DNA from: ZC4RG20 sp963782445
Lineage (GTDB): Bacteria; Pseudomonadota; Gammaproteobacteria; Steroidobacterales; Rariloculaceae
Assembly (NCBI GenBank): GCA_963782445.1
Contig: CAWAJM010000001.1
Coordinates: 2,542,001-2,606,000, forward strand
Length of the DNA stretch: 64,000 nucleotides
Direction: 5' to 3'
The first letter of the stretch is position 1, and every line of letters begins with the position of its first letter. Below, piece by piece: positions 8,253 through 17,192 of the stretch. The notes below the pieces were generated by a model. It worked only from the letters and a program-made list of their open reading frames with translations, ran no database searches and was not told where the DNA came from. A program made the translations under genes and the position numbers.

Positions 8253-10901
8253 ATGGAAGACAGCTTTGGCGCCCGGCGAACGGTTCGCGTCGGTGGGACG
8301 GACTACCGCATCCACAGGCTCGATGCAGTCAGCGGCGCGGAGACGCTCCCCTACACGCTGAAGATCCTGCTCGAGAATCTGCTGCGCCACGAGGACGGCG
8401 CCAATATCACGGCCGACGACATCCGGGCGCTTGCGGGCTGGGATCCGCAGGCCGAGCCCGATCGCGAGATTGCTTTCACGCCGGCCCGCGTGATTCTGCA
8501 GGATTTTACGGGCGTGCCGGCCGTCGTCGACCTCGCCGCCATGCGCGACGCTGTCGTCAAGCTCGGCGGTAAGGCCGAGTCGATCAACCCGCTGTCGCCC
8601 GTCGAGCTCGTCATCGACCATTCCGTGCAGGTCGACCGCTTCGGCACGCCCGGCGCGCTGGCCGAAAACAACGCCATCGAGTTCCAGCGCAATCGCGAGC
8701 GCTACGCCTTCCTGCGCTGGGGACAGAACGCGTTCCGCAACTTCCGCGTCGTGCCGCCGAACACAGGGATCGTCCATCAGGTCAATCTCGAGTACCTCGG
8801 CCGCGTCGTCTTCAACGTCGAGCAGGACGGTGCCCTTGCGGCCTACCCCGATACGCTCGTCGGCACCGACTCGCACACGACGATGATCAACGGTCTCGGC
8901 GTCCTCGGCTGGGGCGTGGGCGGCATCGAGGCCGAGGCCGCGATGCTCGGCCAACCGATCACGATGCTGATCCCGCAGGTCATCGGCTTCGAGCTCACGG
9001 GCCGGCTCGCCGAGGGCGCGACGGGCACGGACCTCGTGCTGACGGTGACCGAGATACTCCGGCAGTACGGCGTCGTGGGCAAGTTCGTCGAGTTCTTCGG
9101 CGAGGGTCTCGACCATCTGCCGCTCGCCGATCGCGCGACCATCGGCAACATGTCGCCCGAGTACGGCAGCACCTGCGCCGTGTTCCCGATCGACAACGAG
9201 ACGCTGCGCTACCTCGAGCTCTCGGGCCGCGATGCGCGCCGCATCGAGCTCGTCGAGCGCTACGCGAAGGAGCAGGGCCTCTGGCGCGCCGACGCGGGCG
9301 CGAAGACGCGCTACACGCATGTGCTTTCGCTGGATCTGGGCTCCGTCGAGCCCAGCATCTCGGGTCCGCGCCGGCCCCAGGAGCGCATCCCGCTGCGCGG
9401 CGCCAGCGCGCAGGCGAAGAGGCTGCTGCCGCAGGGCGAGCCGAAGCGCGCACCGGTCGATCTCGACGGCCGCCGGTTCGAGCTCGAGGACGGCGCGGTC
9501 GTGATCGCGGCCATCACGAGCTGCACGAATACTTCGAATCCGGCCGTCATGATCGGGGCGGGCCTCCTGGCCCGGAACGCGGCCGCGCGCGGCCTCACCC
9601 GCAAGCCCTGGGTCAAGACGAGCCTCGCGCCGGGCTCGAAAGTCGTCACCGCCTACTTCGAGAAGTGCGGCCTGCTGGACGACCTCGCGCAGCTCGGCTT
9701 CAACCTCGTCGGCTACGGCTGCACGACCTGCATCGGCAACTCGGGTCCGCTGCCCGATCCCATCGGCGAAGCGATCCAGAATCGGGACCTCACGGTTTGC
9801 TCGGTGCTCTCGGGCAATCGCAATTTCGAGGGCAGGATCCATCCTCTGGTCAAGATGAATTTCCTGGCCTCGCCGCCGCTCGTCGTGGCCTACGCGCTCG
9901 CGGGCAACCTCAAGGTCGACCTGTACAAAGACCCGCTCGGAACGGACCAGGACGGCAAGCCCGTCTACCTCAAAGACGTCTGGCCGAGCACGAAGGAGAT
10001 CCACGACCTCATCGCGGCGAACGTGACCTCGGCGATGTTCAAGTCGAGTTATGCAAACGTCTTCGCGGGCGACGCGAACTGGAACGGCCTCGAGGTGCCG
10101 GGCGGCGAAACCTACGCCTGGGATGCCGGTTCCACGTACGTGCAGCATCCGCCTTTCTTCGAGGGCATGACGCGCGAGACCGTGCCGCCGAGCGATATCC
10201 ATGGCGCCCGCGTGCTCGCGCTGCTGGGCGACATGGTCACGACGGACCACATTTCGCCGGCAGGCTCGATCGGCGCCGACTCGCCCGCAGGCCGCTACCT
10301 GCGCTCGCTCGGCGTGGACAAGAAGGACTTCAACAGCTACGGCTCCCGCCGGGGCAACCACGAGGTCATGATGCGCGGAACGTTCGCGAACGTGCGCCTG
10401 CGCAACCAGCTCGCCCCGGGCACCGAGGGCGGGTGGACGACCTTTCTGCCGACCGAAGAGCAGACGAGCATCTACGATGCGGCCATGCGCTACAAGGAGG
10501 CGGGCACGCCCCTGCTCGTCATCGCCGGCAAGGAATACGGCGCCGGCTCCTCGCGCGACTGGGCGGCCAAGGGCACGGCCCTGCTCGGCGTCAAGGCTGT
10601 CCTCGCACAGAGCTTCGAGCGCATCCACCGCTCGAATCTCATCGGCATGGGCGTGCTGCCCCTGCAGTTCGACGCGGGGCAGAGCGCCGAAAGCCTCGGG
10701 CTCGACGGCACGGAGACCTTCGAGATCGAAGGCCTAGGGTCGCACCGAGTCAAGCAGGTCACCGTGACGGCGGCGCGCGCCGACGGCACCCGGAAGACGT
10801 TCAAGGCGCGCGTCCGCATCGACACGCCCAAGGAGCAGGAGTACTTCAACCACGGCGGTATCCTGCACTTCGTGCTCAGGCAGCTCGCGGCCGCCCGTTG
10901 A
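8253..10901 (+). CDS. acnA: aconitate hydratase A
   Basis: This [4Fe-4S] enzyme isomerises citrate and isocitrate in the TCA and glyoxylate cycles. The 882-residue product (E. coli AcnA 891) begins MEDSFGARRTVRVGGTDY, with a GAGG ribosome-binding site. Cluster cysteines are in ITSCTNTSNP and YGCTTCIGNSGP. DSHTTMINGLGVLGWGVGG and the C-terminal swivel-domain GAGSSRDWAAKG are also present. The order and length match the AcnA/IRP type, not AcnB. The open frame continues upstream through mnmA in another frame, but the annotated ATG is the natural start. Confidence 0.97.
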   Translation: MEDSFGARRTVRVGGTDYRIHRLDAVSGAETLPYTLKILLENLLRHEDGANITADDIRALAGWDPQAEPDREIAFTPARVILQDFTGVPAVVDLAAMRDAVVKLGGKAESINPLSPVELVIDHSVQVDRFGTPGALAENNAIEFQRNRERYAFLRWGQNAFRNFRVVPPNTGIVHQVNLEYLGRVVFNVEQDGALAAYPDTLVGTDSHTTMINGLGVLGWGVGGIEAEAAMLGQPITMLIPQVIGFELTGRLAEGATGTDLVLTVTEILRQYGVVGKFVEFFGEGLDHLPLADRATIGNMSPEYGSTCAVFPIDNETLRYLELSGRDARRIELVERYAKEQGLWRADAGAKTRYTHVLSLDLGSVEPSISGPRRPQERIPLRGASAQAKRLLPQGEPKRAPVDLDGRRFELEDGAVVIAAITSCTNTSNPAVMIGAGLLARNAAARGLTRKPWVKTSLAPGSKVVTAYFEKCGLLDDLAQLGFNLVGYGCTTCIGNSGPLPDPIGEAIQNRDLTVCSVLSGNRNFEGRIHPLVKMNFLASPPLVVAYALAGNLKVDLYKDPLGTDQDGKPVYLKDVWPSTKEIHDLIAANVTSAMFKSSYANVFAGDANWNGLEVPGGETYAWDAGSTYVQHPPFFEGMTRETVPPSDIHGARVLALLGDMVTTDHISPAGSIGADSPAGRYLRSLGVDKKDFNSYGSRRGNHEVMMRGTFANVRLRNQLAPGTEGGWTTFLPTEEQTSIYDAAMRYKEAGTPLLVIAGKEYGAGSSRDWAAKGTALLGVKAVLAQSFERIHRSNLIGMGVLPLQFDAGQSAESLGLDGTETFEIEGLGSHRVKQVTVTAARADGTRKTFKARVRIDTPKEQEYFNHGGILHFVLRQLAAAR

Positions 10902-10947
10902 GGGGGCGCCGCGAGCACGGCCCGCCAGAGGCGGCAGGAGCCTTGCG

Positions 10948-12024
10948 ATGATTGGCTGGCTCAAACGCAAAGTCTCCGGCGCCGAGACGACGCTTCACAA
11001 AGCCCTGTGGGTCGTCGGCGTGCCGCTCGCAGGCGTCGCCCTCGTGCTGCTCGGGCTCGGCTGGTACTGGTCTCGCGAGCCGAAGCCGTTCTGGGTCAAC
11101 GACACCGTTCGGACGTCGCCCGTCCCCGCGCCGCCGGCTGGCGCCCCGGAGGCGCCGAACGGCGCGGCCGTACCGGCCGGACGCGTCGTCGTCGGCTACT
11201 CCACGGCGGATACGCTGATCCATACGGTACGTTGGCTCCTCGAGAAGCCCGGCGGCTACCTCAGCAACGACGTGATGCCCCCGGGCGCCTGGCTCGACAA
11301 CATGCCGAACTTCGAGTTCGGCGTGCTCGTGCAGTGCCGTGATCTCGCGCGCGTGCTGCGCAACGACTACAGCCGCTCGCAGTCGCAGTCGACGGAAGAC
11401 CCCGACCTCGCCGTGGCCGAGCCGGACCTGAACTTCTCGAACGACTCCTGGCTGTTCCCGCCGAGCGAAAGCAAGTACCGCGACGCGATCGAGGCGCTCG
11501 AGCGCTATCGCGCGCGCCTCACGAATCCCGACCATCCCGACGCGCGTTTCTACGCCCGTGCCGATAACCTGCGCGAGTGGCTGTTCGTCGTCGAGCGCCG
11601 CCTCGGCAGCCTCTCCCAGCGGCTGTCCGCGAGCGTCGCGCGCGCTCGCGTCAACACCGATCTCGCCGGCGATCCCGCCGCCGAGCAATCGACGGCACGG
11701 CCCGAGGACGTCGACGTGCGTACCCCCTATTTCGAAATCGACGACGTGTTCTACGAAGCGCGCGGCACGGCCTGGGCCCTGTTGCACTTCATGCGCGCCG
11801 CGCAGTTCGACTTCAAGGGCGTGCTCGTGGACAAAAACGCCGTCGTCAGCATGCGCCAGATCATCCGCGAGCTCGAAGGCGCGCTGCAGCCCGTCGAGAG
11901 CCCGATCATCCTGAACGGCGGGGGCTATGGTGTCTTCGCCAACCATTCGCTCGTGCTGGCTTCGTATCTCTCGCGCGCGCACTCGGCCGTCATCGATCTG
12001 CGCGAGCTCCTCGAACAGGGCTGA
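10948..12024 (+). CDS. DUF2333 family inner-membrane protein
   Basis: The 358-residue protein has one N-terminal transmembrane helix (about residues 20-43: ALWVVGVPLAGVALVLLGLG) and a large periplasmic or cytosolic domain. Conserved-looking segments include WLLEKPGGYLSND, PPGAWLDNMPNFEFG, LNFSNDSWLFPPSE and NLREWLFVVERRLGSL. These match DUF2333 proteins of gammaproteobacteria, whose function is unknown. It follows acnA by 46 bp on the same strand and may be co-transcribed. The start ATG is preceded by AGGAG. Confidence 0.85.
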   Translation: MIGWLKRKVSGAETTLHKALWVVGVPLAGVALVLLGLGWYWSREPKPFWVNDTVRTSPVPAPPAGAPEAPNGAAVPAGRVVVGYSTADTLIHTVRWLLEKPGGYLSNDVMPPGAWLDNMPNFEFGVLVQCRDLARVLRNDYSRSQSQSTEDPDLAVAEPDLNFSNDSWLFPPSESKYRDAIEALERYRARLTNPDHPDARFYARADNLREWLFVVERRLGSLSQRLSASVARARVNTDLAGDPAAEQSTARPEDVDVRTPYFEIDDVFYEARGTAWALLHFMRAAQFDFKGVLVDKNAVVSMRQIIRELEGALQPVESPIILNGGGYGVFANHSLVLASYLSRAHSAVIDLRELLEQG

Positions 12025-12130
12025 TTGGGACGCCTGCCGGAGATTGTGATCGGCGTCTTGGAGCGGCGCCGCAGCCTTTGCCTAAACTCCATGCCGGTCC
12101 CCCAACGGCCGCTGCTGCGGCGGAGACATT

Positions 12131-12757
12131 ATGTTGCGCGCCTATGGATGCCTCCTCACGGCGGTCACGCTCCTCCTCGGCGGCTGCGCAGGCTTCAGTC
12201 AGCAAGAGTGTCAGATCGGCGATTGGCGCACGGTCGGTTTCACGGACGGCGCGGCGGGGCGGCCGGTCACGGCGATCGGCAATTACCGGCAGGCCTGCTC
12301 GAAGTACGGTATCGCGCCGAATCTCCAAAGCTATCGCGGCGGTTACGACGAAGGCGTGCGGGAGTTCTGCCGACCCGCCAAAGGCTTCGAGTTCGGCCGC
12401 AGCGGCGGCCGTTATGCGGGCGTCTGCCCCGCGGATCTCGAGCCCGACTTCGTCGCCGCCTACAGACAGGGCCGCCAGCTCTACGATCTCGAGTCCGCGC
12501 TGCGCGCGACGACGCAGCAGATCGCCTATGACAAGTCCGAGCTCGAGCGGCTCAAGAAGGACACCCTCGAGTCGGCCGCGGCCATCGCGCGCGACGACAC
12601 GACCTCCGCCGAGCGCATCACGCTGCTTAGCCGGACGGCCGAAAACGGCCGCCACGAAGGCGAGCTCGAGAAGGAAATCAGGCAGCTGCAATCGACCCAG
12701 CTGCATCAGCAGCGCGCGCTGGACGCCTACCGCTCCACGGTCGCCGACAAGCTCTGA
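12131..12757 (+). CDS. DUF2799 family lipoprotein
   Basis: The 208-residue protein has a short hydrophobic leader and a lipobox (LLGGC, lipidated Cys19). The body has the DUF2799 pattern: DWRTVGFTDGAAG, YRGGYDEGVREFCRP, FEFGRSGGRYAGVC. The C-terminal third (about 115-205) is charged and probably coiled-coil. It is likely an outer-membrane-anchored periplasmic protein of unknown role. Its last 31 nt overlap, tail to tail, the 3' end of the PepSY-TM gene on the other strand. Confidence 0.85.
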   Translation: MLRAYGCLLTAVTLLLGGCAGFSQQECQIGDWRTVGFTDGAAGRPVTAIGNYRQACSKYGIAPNLQSYRGGYDEGVREFCRPAKGFEFGRSGGRYAGVCPADLEPDFVAAYRQGRQLYDLESALRATTQQIAYDKSELERLKKDTLESAAAIARDDTTSAERITLLSRTAENGRHEGELEKEIRQLQSTQLHQQRALDAYRSTVADKL

Positions 12758-13710
12758 GCGGCCGCCGAGGCCACCGGCTCGAGCGCGGGCCCAGGCCCTG
12801 GCTCGAATCCGCGGCGAGGCCGCGGCGCGAGCCGGCGCCGCACGACGCGGCGCCACCACAGCGTGAAGCCCGTGATGAACAGCACGGCCGGCAACAAGCC
12901 GAGCACGGTCCACAGCACCCGGACCGAGAGCCCGCCGAAGCGGCCGAAGTGCAGCCTGATGAGCCCGCGCAGCAGCCATTCGCCCGGACGCTCGAAGTCG
13001 GTCTTGTTCGCGTCGAATACATCCATGAGCGCGTCGAACGGCTCCGGAAACGCGAAGTAGATGCCCGTCAGCGACCAGATCACGAGCAGCGCGAGCGACC
13101 AGAAGCCGAGCACGCTGTGCAGCTGCCACATGACCCCGGGCGCCTTGGGGCCGCGCCGCGGCAGGACGCTCCATGACCAGCGCCGGCGGCCCGGCCACCA
13201 GATCACGGCGCCCGATAGGACGAGCACGAGCGAGAGCACGCCGGCGATGCCGTTCGCCCGCCGACCCGCCTCGCCGGTCAGCAAGTCGTCGTGCAGGCTC
13301 ACGAGCCATTCGACGGCGCGCAGCACCGGCGGATAGGAATCACCGAGGTCGCGGGCCGTGTAAGGATCGAAGAGGCGCTCGCGCACCTCGGCCCCGCGCG
13401 CGAGCTCGATCTCGACGGGCCGATCGAGCGCCCGCGCAAACGAAATGCGGCGCACGGTATAGCCAGGGTAATCGGCCGCGGCCGCAGCCGTGAGGTCGGC
13501 CGTCGTCAGAATCTGCCCCCAGCGAATCGTGACGTGGTGCGGCACGAGCCAGAGGTTCAGCTCCCGCCGGAACACGACGGCGCTGCCGCTTACGCTGATC
13601 AACACGACATAGAGCCCAGTCGCGATCCCGAGCCACAGGTGGACTTGGAACAGGGCTCGGCGCACGGGCCGCAGCTGAGGTCGATCGAGCCAACCGTGGC
13701 GACGCCGCAC
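12727..13710 (-). CDS. PepSY-associated TM helix protein
   Basis: The likely GTG start at 13710 gives 327 residues beginning just after the upstream metallopeptidase gene ends. Four membrane helices are visible: about 20-43 (FQVHLWLGIATGLYVVLISV), 145-167, 190-213 (HSVLGFWSLALLVIWSLTGI) and 262-285. Between the first two lies a PepSY-like periplasmic domain (PGYTVRRISFARALDRPVEI, then DPYTARDLGDSYP). The family includes iron and siderophore-associated reductases and sulfite-reductase-like proteins, and often sits near TonB receptors. The frame stays open upstream to 14061, but that part antisense-overlaps or shadows the neighbour. The exact start is uncertain; the family is secure. Confidence 0.8.
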   Translation of the reverse strand: MRRRHGWLDRPQLRPVRRALFQVHLWLGIATGLYVVLISVSGSAVVFRRELNLWLVPHHVTIRWGQILTTADLTAAAAADYPGYTVRRISFARALDRPVEIELARGAEVRERLFDPYTARDLGDSYPPVLRAVEWLVSLHDDLLTGEAGRRANGIAGVLSLVLVLSGAVIWWPGRRRWSWSVLPRRGPKAPGVMWQLHSVLGFWSLALLVIWSLTGIYFAFPEPFDALMDVFDANKTDFERPGEWLLRGLIRLHFGRFGGLSVRVLWTVLGLLPAVLFITGFTLWWRRVVRRRLAPRPRRGFEPGPGPALEPVASAAAQSLSATVER

Positions 13711-13721
13711 GTTCGTGGCGC

Positions 13722-14474
13722 TCAGCCGGCCGCGACCCAGAGCGGGATCTCCGTCCAGGCGTTGGCGAGGCGGTGATCGAGCGCGCGCCACTCGGGCTCG
13801 AAGGCCTCCACATGCCGCCAGAATCTGCGCGAATGATTCAGCGAGTAGAGGTGACACAGCTCGTGGATCATGAGATAGCGCACGACGGGCGCCTCGAGGA
13901 ACAGCGCGCTGGCGTTGAGGCTGATGTTGCCGTGCCCGGAGCAGCTGCCCCAGCGCGTCCTCTGGAGGCGGACCTGGACCTTGCGCGGGCTGCGGCCCAC
14001 GGTCTCGGCCTCGCGCAGCAGCCACGGCTTCAGGTGCGCGCGCGCCTCGTCGAGCAGCCATCGGCGCAGCAGCAGCCGGCCATCGAGGTGATCACCGCGG
14101 ATCGTCTGCAGTTCCAGGCCGCTGGACGTGATCCGGCAGCGGGGCCGGTCGCCCGTTGCTCGGCGATACCTCACGTCCAAGGTCTTGCGGATCGCGGGCA
14201 GCGTGATACTCGACGGCAGCAGCGCCCGGTCGCCCGTGTAGCGCGTCTCGACCTGGCGGCGCGCCCGTGCAATCCACTCGGCATGCTCGGCCACGAAGGC
14301 CTCGACGGTCTTGGGCCGCGTGCCGATCGGCACGACGAGCTCGAGCGTATGCGGCGGTACGAGCTGTAAAAAAAGCCGGCGCGCACGCCGGCTCTCGCGG
14401 ACGACGAGCGGGCTGCTGGCCGCCTCGAGCAGGGTCGGGGGCCGATCCTCGAGCAAGCGCAACTGTCTTGGCAT
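13722..14474 (-). CDS. YgjP-like zinc metallopeptidase domain protein (DUF45/M48 type)
   Basis: The 250-residue protein (an in-frame TTG at 14489 could add five residues) carries the YgjP/WLM-type zinc motif HELCH near its C-terminus, with a downstream histidine in LNHSRRFW. WGSCSGHGNISLNA precedes it, a hallmark of this family. The N-terminal half has strands typical of DUF45. The cellular substrate is unknown; the E. coli homologue is YgjP. It lies directly upstream of the PepSY-TM gene (11-nt gap) and the two are probably co-transcribed. Confidence 0.88.
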   Translation of the reverse strand: MPRQLRLLEDRPPTLLEAASSPLVVRESRRARRLFLQLVPPHTLELVVPIGTRPKTVEAFVAEHAEWIARARRQVETRYTGDRALLPSSITLPAIRKTLDVRYRRATGDRPRCRITSSGLELQTIRGDHLDGRLLLRRWLLDEARAHLKPWLLREAETVGRSPRKVQVRLQRTRWGSCSGHGNISLNASALFLEAPVVRYLMIHELCHLYSLNHSRRFWRHVEAFEPEWRALDHRLANAWTEIPLWVAAG

Positions 14475-14581
14475 CGCCGTCTTCGGCAAGCGGGTGCACG
14501 TATGATAGCGCGGCCCGGCACCCGGAGACCCCAGGGGCCTGTCCGAGTGCGCTGGGCGCCTGGCCGAGCGAGCCCGGTGCG

Positions 14582-15472
14582 TCAGCGCGACCGCGCGCGC
14601 CGGCCGCGGCCCCTGTCCCGCTTACCGGCCGCGGCGAGCCGCGCCTCGAGCCGCAGCGCGAATCGGTAATCGGGCGCATCCAGCAGCGCGCGTTCGATGA
14701 GGTCGCGGGCCTCGAGCTTGCGGCCGTCGAGGAGCCGCAGCTCGCCGAGCTGCGCGAGCGCCTCGGCCTCGCCCCAATCGAGGCCCGGCGCCTGGGCCGT
14801 ATCCGTCCCGGCGGCCGCAAACGCCGCCACGGCCGCATCCAACCGGGCCTCGAGCGCCCTGCGCCGGTCCGTAGAGTCCCGGGCCGCTTCCCGGGGGATT
14901 GCCCAGGCCGCGACGAGGGCGGCGCGGGGATTGGCCGGCTCAAGCGTACGCGCCCGTTCGAGATCCTGCGCGCAACGCCTTTCGTGCAGCACGCGCTTGA
15001 GCGGCTCCCGCCGCGCCAACTCCGTTTCGCAGGCGGCACCGAGCACGAGCGCCTCGGCCGTCGCGGCATCGGCCGCGCGCTCGGCCGTGGCGGCCTCGGC
15101 GACCGCGCGCTGCGAGCCGCCGCGCGGGCGGCGCCGGTCGCGCTCGGCTGCGCCCGCGGCCGCGGCGCGATCGGCGGCCGCGACGCAGTCGTCGAGCCGG
15201 CGGCCCGCGTCGGCATCACGCCCATCGGCATCGAGCTCGGCGAGGCGCAAGGCGGCGAGGCCGAGCAAGTACTCCGCCTCGGGTTCCGTACGGGCCGCGC
15301 GCTCGACGTCGGCCGCGGCGGCCCTGACCACGGCCGGCTGCTCGGCATAGTAGCCATACTCGATCCGTGCCGCCGCGTCGGCGAAATCGGCCGCGCGGGC
15401 GGCGCCCGCTGCCGCCACGAACGCGCAGATGCCGATCGCCATCGGGCGTCGCGCCAAGGCGTTCCGCGTCAT
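14582..15472 (-). CDS. exported TPR-like helical protein, hypothetical
   Basis: The 296-residue product starts at the ATG at 15472. A signal peptide ends about residue 28 (AAGAARAADF). The mature part is almost wholly alpha-helical and Ala/Glu/Arg-rich with TPR-like hairpins (EAEYLLGLAALRLAELDADG, ARTLEPANPRAALVAAWA, YRFALRLEARLAAAGK). It ends in a basic RGRGRRARSR tail. A role as a periplasmic scaffold is only a guess. It is divergent from tatD. High Ala content makes remote homology hard to judge by eye. Confidence 0.6.
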   Translation of the reverse strand: MTRNALARRPMAIGICAFVAAAGAARAADFADAAARIEYGYYAEQPAVVRAAAADVERAARTEPEAEYLLGLAALRLAELDADGRDADAGRRLDDCVAAADRAAAAGAAERDRRRPRGGSQRAVAEAATAERAADAATAEALVLGAACETELARREPLKRVLHERRCAQDLERARTLEPANPRAALVAAWAIPREAARDSTDRRRALEARLDAAVAAFAAAGTDTAQAPGLDWGEAEALAQLGELRLLDGRKLEARDLIERALLDAPDYRFALRLEARLAAAGKRDRGRGRRARSR

Positions 15473-15571
15473 CACAGTTCGATCCGCTTCGTACTCGTGG
15501 CCCAAGTCTTCTCGGCTCCGAACTTACGCCGAGGTTTGCCTTCCGTCTCGGCCGGTCGTCACAATCCCGGC

Positions 15572-16366
15572 ATGCTCGATCTCATCGACATCGGTGCCAA
15601 TCTCACGCACGCCAGCTTCGACAAGGATCGCAACGCGGTCATGGCGCGCGCCCGCGACGCGGGCGTGCGGCGCATGATCGTGACGGGAACCTCCGTGACC
15701 GCCAGCCTCGAAGCCGCGGCCCTTGCGGCCTCGGCGCCCGAGGTCCTGTTCGCGACGGCCGGTATCCATCCGCACCATGCAGCCGAGCTCGGCCGCCACA
15801 GCATCGGCGCCCTGCGCGCCCTGGCCGCCGAGCCCCGTGTAGTGGCGATCGGCGAATGCGGTCTCGATTACTTCCGCGATTTCTCGCCACGGGACGCCCA
15901 GCGGCACGCCTTCGAGGCCCAACTCGAGCTCGCGGCCGAAACGGGGCTGCCCGCGTTCCTGCACCAGCGCGACGCGCACGCGCAGTTCGCCGAGATCGTC
16001 GCCGCGCACCGGCAAGCCCTGACCGGCGCCGTGGCCCACTGCTTCACGGGCGGCCCGGCCGAGCTCGAGACTTACCTCGAACTCGGTCTCTACGTCGGCA
16101 TCACGGGCTGGGTCTGCGACGAGCGCCGCGGCGCGGCCCTACGCGAGGCCCTGCCCCGCCTTCCGCTCGACCGCCTGTTGCTCGAGACGGATGCGCCCTA
16201 CCTGCTCCCGCGCGACCTCGACCCGAAGCCCCGCGACCGCCGCAACGAGCCGGCCTACCTGGCGCACATCCTTACAGTGGTAGCGCGCACGCTCGACGTG
16301 GCGCCCGAGGACGTCGCCGAAGCGTCGACGCGCAACGCCGAAACGCTGTTCGGGCTCCGGCAGTAG
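15572..16366 (+). CDS. tatD: TatD family 3'-5' DNase/metal-dependent hydrolase
   Basis: The 264 residues align throughout with E. coli TatD (260): IDIGANLTHASFDKDR, TAGIHPHHA, GECGLDYFRDFSP, HCFTGGPAELE, GITGWVCDERRG and ETDAPYLLPRDL. The metal ligands (Glu of GECG, His of FLHQRDAH and HCF, Asp of ETDAP) are present. TatD is a cytosolic Mg-dependent exonuclease for single-stranded DNA and RNA linked to repair; it is not needed for Tat export. The ATG at 15572 begins the conserved sequence, although the frame is open far upstream. Confidence 0.95.
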   Translation: MLDLIDIGANLTHASFDKDRNAVMARARDAGVRRMIVTGTSVTASLEAAALAASAPEVLFATAGIHPHHAAELGRHSIGALRALAAEPRVVAIGECGLDYFRDFSPRDAQRHAFEAQLELAAETGLPAFLHQRDAHAQFAEIVAAHRQALTGAVAHCFTGGPAELETYLELGLYVGITGWVCDERRGAALREALPRLPLDRLLLETDAPYLLPRDLDPKPRDRRNEPAYLAHILTVVARTLDVAPEDVAEASTRNAETLFGLRQ

Positions 16367-16531
16367 GCCGCGCCAGTGGCGGCTCTGGGCCGCCGGCGCT
16401 AGCCCGCCGGCGCTAACCCGCATCATTCATGAACGGGTTCCAGGCGGGTAGTCGGCGGCGTCTCGTGCAGACGGGCGCTTTCGGGGACGCCGTGAACCCG
16501 CTCCCTGGCCCATGGATGGGTATTCTGGCGG

Positions 16532-16555
16532 TCCCGACACCGCCCTTACGCCGAG
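16532..16555. repeat. half copy of repeat family 2
   Basis: These 24 bases are identical to 6880-6903, the right arm of the palindrome between nudJ and mnmA. Here they sit in the 228-base gap between tatD and the NERD gene. No complementary arm is visible, so it is a remnant. The same gap has a short direct repeat near 16385-16420 (CGCCGGCGCTA twice). Confidence 0.75.
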
Positions 16556-16594
16556 GCCTACGCACACCATCCACGCCTCCACGCCGACGCCCGG

Positions 16595-17152
16595 CTACGC
16601 CGGTTGAGCGGCTTGCTTCACGGCCTCCCAATGCGGCCGCAACGCCTCCTTGAGGCCCTCGAGCTCGGTTTTGTCGGGCTTCGCATATCGCGCCGCAAAC
16701 TCCTCCGCCAGGATGACTTCCCGCGGCCGGCCGCCCGAGAAGTCGGCGCCGTCCGAGAACAGCACGTGACCGTAAACCGGGACGTCGCGCACGAGCCGCC
16801 GGACGGCAGCGATTCGATCGTACAGCGTGGTCTGCGGGTTCGGGAACGTGAAGCGGCGCTGTGGGCCAATGACCGTCCACTCGTCCATCCGGTCGCCGCC
16901 GAAGATCGTGCCGACGAACTCCTTCGTATCGACGACGACGAGGCCTTGCGCCGTCAGCAGCAGATACTCGATGTGTATTTGGCCGCCCATGCCGTTCGGC
17001 AGCAGCACGTCCTGCGCCGTCTCGAGCGCGGCCGCACGCAGGACGGCGACGACCTCGGGCCGGCGCCGGCGCGCGATCGAGCGCACGAGCAGCACCGCGA
17101 GCAGCAGCACCGCGACGCCCCCCCCGATCGCGATCCAATATTGCGTATCCAC
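16595..17152 (-). CDS. NERD domain protein, membrane anchored
   Basis: The 185-residue protein has an N-terminal transmembrane helix (about residues 6-25: WIAIGGGVAVLLLAVLLVRS) followed by a NERD (nuclease-related) domain: IHIEYLLLTAQGLVVVDTKEFVGTIFGG, then WTVIGPQRRFTFPNPQ. The VVDTKE motif corresponds to the nuclease-fold catalytic strand. The C-terminal 50 residues are a helical tail. The start is a GTG at 17152 in an AT-richer spot, just 40 bp after the thrC stop on the same strand. The role is unknown; DNA processing at the membrane has been proposed for the family. Confidence 0.8.
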   Translation of the reverse strand: MDTQYWIAIGGGVAVLLLAVLLVRSIARRRRPEVVAVLRAAALETAQDVLLPNGMGGQIHIEYLLLTAQGLVVVDTKEFVGTIFGGDRMDEWTVIGPQRRFTFPNPQTTLYDRIAAVRRLVRDVPVYGHVLFSDGADFSGGRPREVILAEEFAARYAKPDKTELEGLKEALRPHWEAVKQAAQPA

Positions 17153-17192
17153 TTTAATTAGTTCTTGTAACGCTATCTTTTACTTGACCTTT

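Noticed and set aside
8154..10628. 824-codon open frame on the minus strand
   Set aside because: It is an antisense shadow of acnA, with Arg/Ala/Asp-rich sequence and no family motifs.
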